Below, in pieces: positions 43,894 through 53,391 of a stretch of DNA of 64,000 nt (the stretch's first letter is position 1; every line of letters begins with the position of its first letter). The notes under the pieces are model-generated. The model saw nothing but the letters and a program-made list of their open reading frames with translations. It did not search any database and had not been told where the DNA came from. The stretch comes from UBA1275 sp002323515 (lineage in GTDB: Bacteria; Bacteroidota; Rhodothermia; Balneolales; Balneolaceae), in assembly GCA_964007875.1 (NCBI GenBank), contig CAXGAH010000015.1, forward strand, positions 1-64,000, written 5' to 3'. A program made the translations under genes and the position numbers.

Positions 43894-44475
43894 TTACAAT
43901 AAATGAATCCCTTTCTCGCTAATAAAGCCATCCAAAGCTATATCCCATGGATCTTTGGGCAAAGAGCATACGTTAAAGCCATCTGCAAGTAACCCAACTT
44001 TAAAGGTTGAACTATGGATTTCGGATAAAAAACCATCGTAATATCCAGCGCCATATCCCAACCTAGTCCCATGTTTATCAACAGCTAGTAAAGGCACCAA
44101 GACTAAATCTAGGAGTTGTAGATTAGCCTTTATTTCAGAAATAGGTTCGAGCACTCCCCAGTCATTTTTTTTAACCTTATTTACATCCGTCAAATAACTA
44201 TGTCGTAGTTGCCTATTTGCTTCCATGATAGGTACTACCGTCTTTTTACCTTGAGTTAAGCAGTATTTGATAATCTCAAGCGTATCTACTTCCCTTTGTG
44301 TAGCAATGGAGATGTAACTATGTACTGTTTCAGCTTTTTTAAAAACATCCCAACCAATCAAATGCTTACGAATACCTTCATTGGAGCTTTCCCACACTCT
44401 TTTTTTAAGACCAATTCTTTTATTTTTAAAATGTGTCCGTAATGATTTTTTGAATGATTTAGTTCTTAAATTCAT
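43894..44475 (-). CDS. 5-formyltetrahydrofolate cyclo-ligase
   Basis: This enzyme converts 5-formyl-THF to 5,10-methenyl-THF with ATP, returning a storage folate to the one-carbon pool. The 193-residue product has the KSFKKSLRTHFKNKR basic N-terminus, VHSYISIATQREVDT and, near the C-terminus, the signature LGYGAGYYDGFL (about 147-158). With metF and metH nearby, its folate role fits the local one-carbon genes, though they are not in one transcript for certain. Confidence 0.93.
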   Translation of the reverse strand: MNLRTKSFKKSLRTHFKNKRIGLKKRVWESSNEGIRKHLIGWDVFKKAETVHSYISIATQREVDTLEIIKYCLTQGKKTVVPIMEANRQLRHSYLTDVNKVKKNDWGVLEPISEIKANLQLLDLVLVPLLAVDKHGTRLGYGAGYYDGFLSEIHSSTFKVGLLADGFNVCSLPKDPWDIALDGFISEKGIHLL

Positions 44476-44509
44476 ATCCAGTATGTACTTAGTAAAGTCA
44501 GTGGTTGAA

Positions 44510-46285
44510 TTAAAGGTCGATTATGTAATGCTGAGAGATGTCGGTATCATAATCTAGCAATTCACACAATAGATCCTGCCAAAAATTCTTACCATAGTGA
44601 AGCATGAAATAAGTTGGATGCAGTACGCGCTCCATGGGTCCTTTTGGAAATAAATAGGACTGAAGAAAATGTAATTGTCCTAATTCACGCTCAAATTTCG
44701 ATTCATAAGCCTGTTTAGCTTTTTTCTTAAGCGATTGAATGGCCTTATGAATGTCATTTTCAGTCTTTCCTATTGAGCCTTCCAAAGTTGGATCAAATGA
44801 GAGAATATCACGAGCCTGAGAACGGTAATGTTGAAGCAAATTAAGTTCTAACTCATCGATTTTGGCGTCTGGAAACTGCTCGGGTAAGCTGGCCAACCAA
44901 TTATTCTTCAGTTTAGAAGAGCTGGCTTGATAATGAGCCAGTGAAAATGGAAATTTTTCCATTAAATGTTGAACTTTTTTCTCACGTATGGTTGCAGAAA
45001 AACGAGGTATAAGGATGGGCATATCTATGCCAAAAAACTCATACATCTTTTTCATTTGACCATGATATGCTATTTCTGTTGGACCACCCACATAAGCAAT
45101 AACTGGAAGTAAATGATCTTGAAGAATAGGCCGTAAAAATACATTAGGCGAAAACCAGTCCGGATGCAACTGAGTAAGCTTTTGGAGTTCATCCTGAGTC
45201 AGTGTTTTAGATGCTCCCTTTTGCTGGAAGGAATACAAATTAGTTGAATCACGATATAATTTAACCCGCTTAGCTTCCTCATTGAACACAAACCATTGAC
45301 TATCCATTACAGTTACCTGACTCTGACCCGTCATTTCAATTACACTTTCGGTTTGATTTTTTAGCAATTTCGTAATCGAATAATCATTGGTCACAGCTTT
45401 CTGTATTATTGGACTAAGAAGCCTTTTAATACTACGGTGATTACTGCCAGCTATTAAAAAATCATATCCTTTAAATACATGAGTAATCCACTGAGAAAAA
45501 TTTTGCGCGTGAGTCTTATCCTCAGAGTAAGCCTCCTTAGATTCTTGTAAAAAGGATTCAACCCAAGTATTTTTTCTGAATTGGACGCTTGGCTTTACAG
45601 CTTTGGAATCTAACTGCTCTTCAACTTTTTCTGATGTTGCCTGCTCATTAAAATAATCGTTGCTTAACCAATCAAAGAATTCATTTGTAATGAGAGGGCT
45701 ATCCCCTTTAATCTGACTAACGGGCATCCCAACTTGTGACTTCAGCAACTCCTGCTTAACATCTGCTTGGAATTGACGAACTAACGATTCATACTCAAAA
45801 TAGCCCAAATCGTTAGATGATTGATACCAATTAATTTGATTGATTTCAGCATAATCATGATCCTCATCAGCCAGCCAAAATACCGGGATAACAGTTTTAC
45901 CTAGTTCTTTTGAAATACGTTTACTCCAATGTATGGCACTCATTAGCTTGAAATAAGTGTAGAGTGGACCACCATACCATGAAAGTTGCTGACCTGTGAC
46001 TATGCAATAACTATCTTCGCGTAATAACTTAGTCCGAATAGTTGTCTGTGATTCATCAATACCTAAGTTTTGGTGAAGTTCTTTCAGCGCCTCGACTATT
46101 TCAGCTCTTGAGCTAGTAAAAGTCGATTGCAAAGAGTTAATTTTTTTATTAGATATATCATTTAACTTATTGTTAGCAAATGGGTAAAAACTATAGAAAG
46201 GTTTTAATGTAGTGTCGCCCTTTGTGTAGTTAGATAAGAACGAATCGGGTTGTAAGTCAGTAAAAGGAATGGGACTAAATTTCAC
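44510..46285 (-). CDS. bshC: Bacillithiol biosynthesis cysteine-adding enzyme BshC
   Basis: BshC adds cysteine to glucosaminyl-malate, the last step of bacillithiol, a low-molecular-weight thiol found in Firmicutes and in many Bacteroidota-related bacteria. Family segments are the TGQQLSWYGGPLYTYFK (about 95-111), PVFWLADEDHDYAEINQI (about 133-150), and a C-terminal coiled region followed by FPKGPMERVLHPTYFM. Length 591 is slightly above the usual 530-550. BshA and BshB are not in this window and are expected elsewhere. It is 7 nt from the nuclease gene. Confidence 0.95.
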   Translation of the reverse strand: MKFSPIPFTDLQPDSFLSNYTKGDTTLKPFYSFYPFANNKLNDISNKKINSLQSTFTSSRAEIVEALKELHQNLGIDESQTTIRTKLLREDSYCIVTGQQLSWYGGPLYTYFKLMSAIHWSKRISKELGKTVIPVFWLADEDHDYAEINQINWYQSSNDLGYFEYESLVRQFQADVKQELLKSQVGMPVSQIKGDSPLITNEFFDWLSNDYFNEQATSEKVEEQLDSKAVKPSVQFRKNTWVESFLQESKEAYSEDKTHAQNFSQWITHVFKGYDFLIAGSNHRSIKRLLSPIIQKAVTNDYSITKLLKNQTESVIEMTGQSQVTVMDSQWFVFNEEAKRVKLYRDSTNLYSFQQKGASKTLTQDELQKLTQLHPDWFSPNVFLRPILQDHLLPVIAYVGGPTEIAYHGQMKKMYEFFGIDMPILIPRFSATIREKKVQHLMEKFPFSLAHYQASSSKLKNNWLASLPEQFPDAKIDELELNLLQHYRSQARDILSFDPTLEGSIGKTENDIHKAIQSLKKKAKQAYESKFERELGQLHFLQSYLFPKGPMERVLHPTYFMLHYGKNFWQDLLCELLDYDTDISQHYIIDL

Positions 46286-46292
46286 GATTTAC

Positions 46293-46871
46293 TTAACCTT
46301 TTAGTCTTTGTATTTGATCTCTCAAATTAGCCGCTTTTTCATAACTTTCTGTTTCTATCGCTATCTGCAATTGTTCATGAAGCAATTCAAGTGGGCTTTT
46401 CTTTTCTTCGGTTGAACGCATATCAGGTTTTTTCATTTGGTTCATATGACCCTCCTCGGTAAGGTTTTCTTCATGCACTACCCCTGCTTCTTCTAATACA
46501 AGCTCATCAACATAAATAGGGCAAGAAAAACGAACCGCTAGGGCAATGGCATCACTAGGTCGAGCATCTACTTTGTGAAGAGATATTGGACCTTTAATGG
46601 AAATATTAGCATAATAGGTGCCTTCTTTCAAATGATGAACTACTACATGTTCAATTTGCCCCCCTAAATCAGTTATGATTTGCACAGTCAAATCATGGGT
46701 CATTGGCCTAGGTGGTTTAATTTGTTCCATTTCCAATGCGATTGCTTGCGCTTCATATGCCCCAATAATGATGGGTAGTCGCCGACTTCCACCTGCTTCA
46801 ATTAAAATGAGGGCATACGCAGAGGATGTTCGCGTACTCGTGGTAAGCCCAAAAATTTCCATTTCGACCAT
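46293..46871 (-). CDS. Bifunctional nuclease family protein with UVR motif
   Basis: The N-terminal region (about residues 1-130 from the ATG at 46871) is the BFN/DUF151 domain, with RRLPIIIGAYEAQAIALEME (about 29-48), TYYANISIKG and VDARPSDAIALAVRFSCPIYV. BFN proteins have dual DNase and RNase activity. The last 30 residues, LLHEQLQIAIETESYEKAANLRDQI, are a UvrB/UvrC-type motif, a helical protein-interaction hairpin. The first in-frame codon upstream is a TTG at 46934, but the ATG at 46871 starts at the conserved VEMEIFGL opening. Confidence 0.9.
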   Translation of the reverse strand: MVEMEIFGLTTSTRTSSAYALILIEAGGSRRLPIIIGAYEAQAIALEMEQIKPPRPMTHDLTVQIITDLGGQIEHVVVHHLKEGTYYANISIKGPISLHKVDARPSDAIALAVRFSCPIYVDELVLEEAGVVHEENLTEEGHMNQMKKPDMRSTEEKKSPLELLHEQLQIAIETESYEKAANLRDQIQRLKG

Positions 46872-46983
46872 AAATTGAGCGTCTAATGTGTGTGCTTTAG
46901 CTGTATCAGTTTCGCATTGGATACCGCTTATCAAGTTTATCCATTACGCATATACCTGAAAGATAGCATTATTTAAGGTCGAA

Positions 46984-47940
46984 CTAAAATACCTCTCGAG
47001 CTACTTTATAGACCGACTCACTTTTTCCCATCGAATAATAGTGTAAGGTGGGAACACCAAATTCAATGAGCTCCTTTGATTGCTCTATAGCCCATTCAAT
47101 CCCAATTTCTTTTGCCTGATCGTTATTTTTGGCCTTTTCTAGTTCATTGGTTAAATCATAAGGCAAATCGATATGAAATATCTGTGGTAAGATCGTAAGT
47201 TGTCGCAGTGAAGTTATGGGCTTTAAACCTGGTACTATCGGTATATTAATGTCTATTTCCCGGCATTTAGTAACAAAGTCAATGTATTTCGAAGTGTCAA
47301 AAAACATCTGAGTGACAATATAGTCGGCCCCTTTATCTGCTTTTTGCTTTAAATATTTCATATCCATTTCTAAATTGGGGGCAGCCATATGCTTTTCTGG
47401 ATAACCAGATACCCCAATACAAAAGTCTGAGTGATGGGCTTGCTCGAGTTCATCGTCCAGGAATATACCCCGATTTAAATCTACCACCTGTTCTAATAGC
47501 TCAGAAGCGTATGCATGTCCCCCTTTCTCTGGCTTAAAGTCTCGATCTGGTTTACGTGCATCACCCTGAAGCACCATAATATTATCAATGCCTAAAAAAT
47601 TTAAATCTATCAACGCATTTTCAGTCTCTTCTTTTGTGAACCCACCACAAATAATGTGAGGCACTGCATCTATTTTATATTTGTTTTGGAGTGCCGCACA
47701 AATGCCCACTGTACCCGGTCGTTTACGTACTGTTTTTTTTTCCATAAGACCGTTAGGTAGTTTTTTATATTCAAACTCTTCACGGTGATAGGTCACGTCT
47801 ATAAAAGGTGGATTAAACTCCATTAGCGGATCAATATGATCGAAAAGAGTTTGTATATGTTGCCCTTTTAATGGAGGTAAAACCTCAAAGCTAAAAAGGG
47901 TTGAATCACCAGCGTTTTCAAAGTATTTCGTTACTTTCAT
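46984..47940 (-). CDS. metF: 5,10-methylenetetrahydrofolate reductase
   Basis: MetF makes 5-methyl-THF, the methyl donor used by MetH, with FAD. The 318-residue protein has the FSFEVLPP opening, FIDVTYHREEF, and GIDNIMVLQGDARKPD (about 116-131), plus GADYIVTQMFFDTSKYIDF and PIVPGLKPITS, all typical of MTHFR barrels. It starts 2 nt after the stop of the large MetH gene, so methyl donor and acceptor enzymes are co-produced. Confidence 0.96.
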   Translation of the reverse strand: MKVTKYFENAGDSTLFSFEVLPPLKGQHIQTLFDHIDPLMEFNPPFIDVTYHREEFEYKKLPNGLMEKKTVRKRPGTVGICAALQNKYKIDAVPHIICGGFTKEETENALIDLNFLGIDNIMVLQGDARKPDRDFKPEKGGHAYASELLEQVVDLNRGIFLDDELEQAHHSDFCIGVSGYPEKHMAAPNLEMDMKYLKQKADKGADYIVTQMFFDTSKYIDFVTKCREIDINIPIVPGLKPITSLRQLTILPQIFHIDLPYDLTNELEKAKNNDQAKEIGIEWAIEQSKELIEFGVPTLHYYSMGKSESVYKVAREVF

Positions 47941-47942
47941 GG

Positions 47943-50687
47943 TTAGGCGGGCTGTTTATTAGATTCTTTTTTTAGGGTATTCTTAGGTTCATAAGTAAGA
48001 TGCGAACGAAGCCAACTTTCTGTTTCCACGACAGACATATCTTTACGTTCACTATAATCAAGTACCTGATCATGTTGAATATTACCAAGGGCAAAGTAAC
48101 GAGAATCAGGATGGGAAATATAAAAACCACTTACCGAACTTGCTGGCAACATAGCAAGAGATTCCGTAAGACTAATCCCAATTTGTTCTTGCACCCAGAG
48201 CAATGAAAAGAGTTTCCATTTTTCGGTGTGATCAGGGCACGCTGGGTAGCCAGGTGCAGGGCGAATACCCTCATACTGTTCGGAAATAAGTGCTTCGTTG
48301 TCAACCGCTTCATGACTATAAGCCCAGTATTCTGTGCGTACTTTATAGTGTAAATACTCTGCAAATGCCTCCGCTAAACGATCTGCTAAAGCTTTCACAA
48401 GTATAATTGAGTAGTCGTCCGAATTAGCTTCAAATTCATCGATTAATGCAGAGATATTCAAACCTGCTGTGACAGCAAACAACCCTAAGTAATCCACTCT
48501 ATCCTGGTCTTTTGGACTAATAAAATCGGCTAATGAAATGTTGGGTTGTCCACTTCGCTTTTTGGCTTGCTGTCGAAGAAACTCAAATCGTTGAATGGGT
48601 TCTACCTTTCCAAAAGACAGTTCCTGTTCACTGTAAGCAGGGTATAATTCGACTGATTCGTTAGTACTGAGTGCAGGATATATACCAAATATTCCTTTCG
48701 CAGTCTGAGGACAGTCGCTACGCATTCGATCTAACATCGCCTGTGCACTCTTCCACAATTCTCTAGCCTGCTCCCCAACCACATCATCCTGCATAATGGC
48801 GGGGTATTTTCCGGTTAGCATCCATGTCTTAAAAAATGGAGTCCAATCAATAAAGGGAATTAACTCGTCAATGCTCTCTAATTCTAGTTGATGAGTACCC
48901 TGTATCTTAGGTTTTCTAGGTTCATAGTTTGCCCAATCTGTAGTCCATTTATTGGCCCTAGCATAATCCAAATCAATATATTCTTTCTTTTGGGTCCTAC
49001 CAGCATATTGCACCCTCATTTGCTCATATTCGGCTTTAATCTTGTCTAAATAAGCTGGGCCATGTTCAGCACTTAAGAGAACGTTACTAACTGTCACAGC
49101 TCGGGATGCATCTAAAACATGGATTACCCCATGTTCGTATGCTGGTTCAATTTTAACTGCGGTGTGTAGTTTGGATGTTGTTGCTCCTCCAATTAATAGA
49201 GGTATACTAAGGCCGGCCTTCTTCATTTCCTGGGCAACATCGACCATTTCATCTAGGGACGGGGTAATTAAGCCGCTAAGCCCAATCATAGCGACTTTAT
49301 GCTCAACAGCAGCTTCAATAATCTTGTGCGTGGGTACCATGACCCCGAGATCAATTACATCATAGTTATTACAGGCAAGTACCACTCCTACAATATTTTT
49401 TCCAATATCATGAACATCCCCTTTTACTGTGGCGAGTAACACTTTAGTTCGTGAAGTATCTTGTTTGAGGAGTTCTTTTTCAGCTTCTAAATAAGGGGTT
49501 AAGTGGGAAACTGCTTGTTTCATAACCCTTGCACTTTTAACCACTTGTGGTAAAAACATTTTTCCTTCACCAAAGAGATCTCCAACTACATTCATTCCAT
49601 CCATTAAAGGACCCTCTATGACTTCCAGGGACGAGGAGTAATGATGTCGTGCTTCATCAACATCATCGATAATAAACTCGGTTATTCCTTTGATTAAGGC
49701 ATGCTCTAAACGCTTGCTCACCCCCTCTTCTCTCCAAGCCAGTTGAACTTTTTCTTTAACTTGTCCGTCATCCTTATATGAATCGGCTAGATCTAAAAGT
49801 CGCTCAGTTGCATCGTCACGCTTATTCCAAAGCACATCCTCAACACATGTGAGTAGTTCTTCAGGAATTTCGTTATATACTTCTAATTGATTCGGATTAA
49901 CAATGCCCATATCCATACCATGTTGAATAGCATGGTATAAGAAGGCCGCATGAATGGCTTCTCGCACTTTGTTATTTCCGCGAAAAGAAAAGGAGATATT
50001 GCTTACCCCACCAATAATATGCGCACCAGATAAATGTTCTCTAATCCATTTAGCTGTCAAGAAAAAATCCACTGCATTGTTACGGTGTTCTTCCATCCCA
50101 GTTGCAACTGGAAATATGTTAGGATCTAATATGACGTCCGATGCATCATATCCTAGATCGTCTACTAGTATGCGGTAAGAACGCTCGCAGATTTGAATTC
50201 TCCGTTCCAATGAATCAGCTTGACCATTTTCGTCGAAGGCCATGGCAATTACAGCTGCACCAAGTTTTTGAATAATTCGTGCTCGCTCGATAAAAATCTC
50301 TTCTCCATCCTTTAAAGAAATGGAATTGACTACACCCTTACCCTGTAGAGTTTTTAATCCCGCCAAAATAACTTCCCATTTTGAGGAATCCACCATTATA
50401 GGTATTCGAGCTATGTCTGGCTCAGAGGCAATAAGGTTGAGGAAGTGAGCCATCTCTTTAGCGCTATCTAATAGCCCTTCGTCCATGTTCACATCGAGTA
50501 TCTGAGCCCCACCTTCTACTTGATCACGAGCAATATCTAATGCCTGCTCGTACAAACCTTCTTTAATCAGTCGTAAAAATCGTTTAGAGCCAGTTACATT
50601 GGTACGTTCACCTACGTTAATAAAATTGGTATCAGGGCCTACTATAAAGGGTTCTAATCCACTTAACCGTAACGGTGATGGTTTCAT
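47943..50687 (-). CDS. metH: Methionine synthase MetH, C-terminal module set
   Basis: This 914-residue protein holds the pterin-binding, cobalamin-binding and activation modules of B12-dependent methionine synthase. It opens with NVGERTNVTGSKRF (about 26-39) for the methyl-THF barrel. The cobalamin motif DVHDIGKNIV is near 407-416, with His the lower Co ligand, and LIGGATTSKLHT follows. The last 300 residues form the SAM-binding reactivation domain with RPAPGYPACPDHTEK. The homocysteine-binding domain is the separate preceding gene, overlapping by four nucleotides (ATGA). This two-gene MetH is known in Bacteroidota. Confidence 0.96.
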   Translation of the reverse strand: MKPSPLRLSGLEPFIVGPDTNFINVGERTNVTGSKRFLRLIKEGLYEQALDIARDQVEGGAQILDVNMDEGLLDSAKEMAHFLNLIASEPDIARIPIMVDSSKWEVILAGLKTLQGKGVVNSISLKDGEEIFIERARIIQKLGAAVIAMAFDENGQADSLERRIQICERSYRILVDDLGYDASDVILDPNIFPVATGMEEHRNNAVDFFLTAKWIREHLSGAHIIGGVSNISFSFRGNNKVREAIHAAFLYHAIQHGMDMGIVNPNQLEVYNEIPEELLTCVEDVLWNKRDDATERLLDLADSYKDDGQVKEKVQLAWREEGVSKRLEHALIKGITEFIIDDVDEARHHYSSSLEVIEGPLMDGMNVVGDLFGEGKMFLPQVVKSARVMKQAVSHLTPYLEAEKELLKQDTSRTKVLLATVKGDVHDIGKNIVGVVLACNNYDVIDLGVMVPTHKIIEAAVEHKVAMIGLSGLITPSLDEMVDVAQEMKKAGLSIPLLIGGATTSKLHTAVKIEPAYEHGVIHVLDASRAVTVSNVLLSAEHGPAYLDKIKAEYEQMRVQYAGRTQKKEYIDLDYARANKWTTDWANYEPRKPKIQGTHQLELESIDELIPFIDWTPFFKTWMLTGKYPAIMQDDVVGEQARELWKSAQAMLDRMRSDCPQTAKGIFGIYPALSTNESVELYPAYSEQELSFGKVEPIQRFEFLRQQAKKRSGQPNISLADFISPKDQDRVDYLGLFAVTAGLNISALIDEFEANSDDYSIILVKALADRLAEAFAEYLHYKVRTEYWAYSHEAVDNEALISEQYEGIRPAPGYPACPDHTEKWKLFSLLWVQEQIGISLTESLAMLPASSVSGFYISHPDSRYFALGNIQHDQVLDYSERKDMSVVETESWLRSHLTYEPKNTLKKESNKQPA

Positions 50688-51676
50688 ATCTTCCCCATAA
50701 AAGCCCGCACCCTTGGCTGATATTCACTAGCAAGGTCCGCTATTTGTTTTATATATTCTGGGGTAGTACCGCAACAGCCTCCAATAATATTGATCATATT
50801 TTCTTGTAAAAATGGGCGTAATTCTGCGACCATTTCCTCTGGACTTTGGTCATACTCACCAAATTCATTTGGTAGTCCTGCATTTGGAAAGGCACTTATA
50901 AAATGTGGAGCAGTATTAGCCAAAACCCGTACATAATTCTTTAATTTACACGCTCCTAAGGCACAATTTAAACCAACACTCAGAATAGGAGCATGGGAAA
51001 CTGATATGAGAAAGGCTTCAACAGTCTGACCAGATAAAGTTCGACCACTTGCATCGGTAATGGTACCTGAAATCATAATAGGAAGCTGTTGACTGCGTTC
51101 ATCAAATAGCTCCAACAAGCCAAAGATAGCAGCTTTGGCATTCAGTGTATCAAAGATGGTTTCAATTAGTAATAGATCGGCTCCACCATCCATTAACCCG
51201 CTCGCTTGCTCTTTATAAGCCTGGGCTAACTCGTCAAAATGAACAGCTCTATACCCAGGTCGTGTAACGTCGGGTGAAATTGATGCAGTTCGATTAGTCG
51301 GACCCAATGCTCCTGCTACATATTTAGGTTGATCAGATGCAAATTCTTCAATGGCCTGCCTGGCTAATTGAGCACTCACTTTGTTCAACTCATAGGCATA
51401 GTCACTCATATCATAGTCTGCCTGGGCAATGGACGTACTAGAAAACGTATTGGTCTCTAGAATATCGGCCCCAGCACCCAAATAGGCCAAGTGGATATCT
51501 TTTATAATATCTGGTCGAGTCAGAGATAAAAGGTCGTTGTTACCTTTTAGGTCAACATGATGGTCGGTGAACAGATCCCCTCTAAAATCTATCTCTGCAA
51601 GTTGGTGCTGCTGAATCATGGTTCCCATTGCACCATCTAATATCAATATCCGTTTTGCTAAATCGTCTTGAATCAT
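50684..51676 (-). CDS. metH: Methionine synthase MetH, homocysteine S-methyltransferase domain
   Basis: The 330-residue N-terminal module of MetH as its own gene. It is a zinc-dependent homocysteine-binding barrel: ILDGAMGTMIQ at 11-21, ADILETNTFSS near 80-90, the first zinc Cys in VGLNCALGA, and the Cys pair in IIGGCCGTTPEYI near 297-309. It overlaps the larger MetH gene by four nucleotides, so both halves are made together. Only 54 AT-rich nt separate it from the Omp85-like gene upstream; no SAM or B12 riboswitch fits in that space. Confidence 0.95.
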   Translation of the reverse strand: MIQDDLAKRILILDGAMGTMIQQHQLAEIDFRGDLFTDHHVDLKGNNDLLSLTRPDIIKDIHLAYLGAGADILETNTFSSTSIAQADYDMSDYAYELNKVSAQLARQAIEEFASDQPKYVAGALGPTNRTASISPDVTRPGYRAVHFDELAQAYKEQASGLMDGGADLLLIETIFDTLNAKAAIFGLLELFDERSQQLPIMISGTITDASGRTLSGQTVEAFLISVSHAPILSVGLNCALGACKLKNYVRVLANTAPHFISAFPNAGLPNEFGEYDQSPEEMVAELRPFLQENMINIIGGCCGTTPEYIKQIADLASEYQPRVRAFMGKI

Positions 51677-51730
51677 ATATTTAATTATTATATTTTAATA
51701 TACGAATTTCAAAAGTTTAATACTCAAGCT

Positions 51731-53116
51731 TCAGCGGTCTACGTTCAGGTGCAACTTCGAGCCTTTATAGATCGACCATAAAGGGGCAGCTAATGCCAAC
51801 TGCACCCTTCCAAAGTCAGTTCGAAAGGAATAGTTAAATCCAGCAGACCATACTGTTTGATTGGTACTTGGCATTTCTATGTTGGGTTCAAAGAATTGAA
51901 AATAGGCACCTGCGGTAAAAAATTCCCAGAAATTATTGTCTTTCATGGGAATTACATAACTAGTTTTGAATCGATAGGCCCATTGTGCATCAAATTGACG
52001 CTCATAAAAACCAGGTAGGCTTTTGGCTCCACCAAATACAATTGCGTAGGTCCAAGGTAATTCCTCAGCCCAAACCTGATCGTACACCTGATTTAGTCGT
52101 ACAAAACCTACGCCTATTTTTGGTGATTCAAGTGTAATTTTAAGGTGCAATGAATGAAGCCACTGAGTCGTATTTCCGGAAAATTGATGGCCTATCTGTG
52201 TGCTTTTTTGACGCGTTGATCGCAAGTCTAATTCAGTATCTAAGTTCCATTCAGCGATATTAAAACACTGATAAGTCCCTAATTCCATAGCGATAGCTTG
52301 GTAGGCATGTAAATTTGTTTGTAGCTGACGGGTAGTGCTGCTATTCTCCCAAGCCAAATTCAGGGTATACTTTCGGTCCGCATCTACTAGCCAACGTCCT
52401 CCTAAGCCGACTATACTTTGTTGATATACACTGTCTCTTTGTTCAAGCTCAATAAAAGCGTCTAAGTGAAATTGCTCGCTAATAGGTTGCTGAATGAGGA
52501 GTGAAGTTGAGGTGTAATCGATATCGGTTCGAGTAAATCGAAAATCCAAGGCCTGATTCACTTTCCATAGGTCAGGAATTCGTAACTCTAGATCACCAAC
52601 TAACATCCATCGATTCTCATTTAAGGGCACCACACCTAACACACCTTCGACCGAACTTTTAGAAATATGTGACCCCGATTGTTTAACCAGCTGGTTTGCT
52701 GTTATACTAGTTTGTATACTTAAGAATAATTCAACCTGCTCTTTTGTATGGTCTTCTTTGAGTTGATCAATCTGAAGCCATTCATTGGAAGCTAATGGCC
52801 GCTGCTTTTTGACCAACACATTTGTTACCAAATCACTTATCCATTCATCGCTGTAGGGTTTATTCAGAAGTGTATCTATAATGACATCGGAAATTAAAGT
52901 CATTGATACCACAGGCATATTTTGCTGACCTAAGCCAGGTGTATAATCCGTGGTTTTTGGTTGATTGAGGGTTGCATCAACCAGTACAAATCGGGTTAAT
53001 TTGTATGGATTTTTGGCGGATTGAGCGTATACAAGTGGTGTGAAACCTATGACTAGCAGGCCTATGACTAACATGCTTATGCTTATGAGAAAAATTGCAA
53101 GTCGATGCACGTGCAA
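51731..53116 (-). CDS. Omp85-like outer-membrane barrel protein
   Basis: A 461-residue protein with a signal peptide ending LVYAQ (about residue 32). The N-terminal third (35-150) is polar and could hold one POTRA-like domain. The rest is beta-rich, and the C-terminus shows the Omp85/surface-antigen pattern: FGGAKSLPGFYERQFDAQWAYRFKTSYVIP, then FFTAGAYFQFF and WSAGFNYSFRTDFGRVQLALAAPL. The usual (V/I)RGF is LPGF here. It is probably a Bacteroidota-type small BamA/FhaC relative rather than BamA itself; substrate is unknown. It lies just upstream of metH but the link is probably positional. Confidence 0.75.
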   Translation of the reverse strand: MHVHRLAIFLISISMLVIGLLVIGFTPLVYAQSAKNPYKLTRFVLVDATLNQPKTTDYTPGLGQQNMPVVSMTLISDVIIDTLLNKPYSDEWISDLVTNVLVKKQRPLASNEWLQIDQLKEDHTKEQVELFLSIQTSITANQLVKQSGSHISKSSVEGVLGVVPLNENRWMLVGDLELRIPDLWKVNQALDFRFTRTDIDYTSTSLLIQQPISEQFHLDAFIELEQRDSVYQQSIVGLGGRWLVDADRKYTLNLAWENSSTTRQLQTNLHAYQAIAMELGTYQCFNIAEWNLDTELDLRSTRQKSTQIGHQFSGNTTQWLHSLHLKITLESPKIGVGFVRLNQVYDQVWAEELPWTYAIVFGGAKSLPGFYERQFDAQWAYRFKTSYVIPMKDNNFWEFFTAGAYFQFFEPNIEMPSTNQTVWSAGFNYSFRTDFGRVQLALAAPLWSIYKGSKLHLNVDR

Positions 53117-53336
53117 TGCGGTGAGTTAGTGTTGATTATCTGAGCTTGTGTACGATCAGCTATAGGTTCTATGATAGCATAGAAGCCATAAAATAGATAG
53201 TAAAAATTTGTACTAACTATTCTTTTCGGATTTAAATGTGATTAATTTTGTTGATTATTCGTTGTTTACTTGGTAACCATTAATCAGTCTAGTTAAATGG
53301 CTTTTTTCTTAAGTATTATCTCGTTTTTATCTCATT

Positions 53337-53365
53337 TTGAAGCATTCACTTTAATCTTTTAATTA
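53337..53365 (+). promoter_or_regulatory. Possible promoter for the arginine decarboxylase operon
   Basis: TTGAAG (53337-53342) lies 17 nt from TAATTA (53360-53365), about 27 nt before the speA start codon, and may be a sigma-70-like promoter. In the same 275-nt divergent region a seven-base inverted repeat, TTCTATG and CATAGAA around ATAG (53167-53184), is nearer the Omp85-like gene; its role is unknown. Confidence 0.35.
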
Positions 53366-53391
53366 TATTTCCGCTCTAATTCATTTCCTGC

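Noticed and set aside
47943..51676. Broken metH gene
   Set aside because: The two halves each contain complete domains and overlap by ATGA, so this is a natural two-gene enzyme.
50684..51730. SAM, SAH or B12 riboswitch before metH
   Set aside because: Only 54 AT-rich nucleotides separate metH from the upstream gene, too short for any of these classes.
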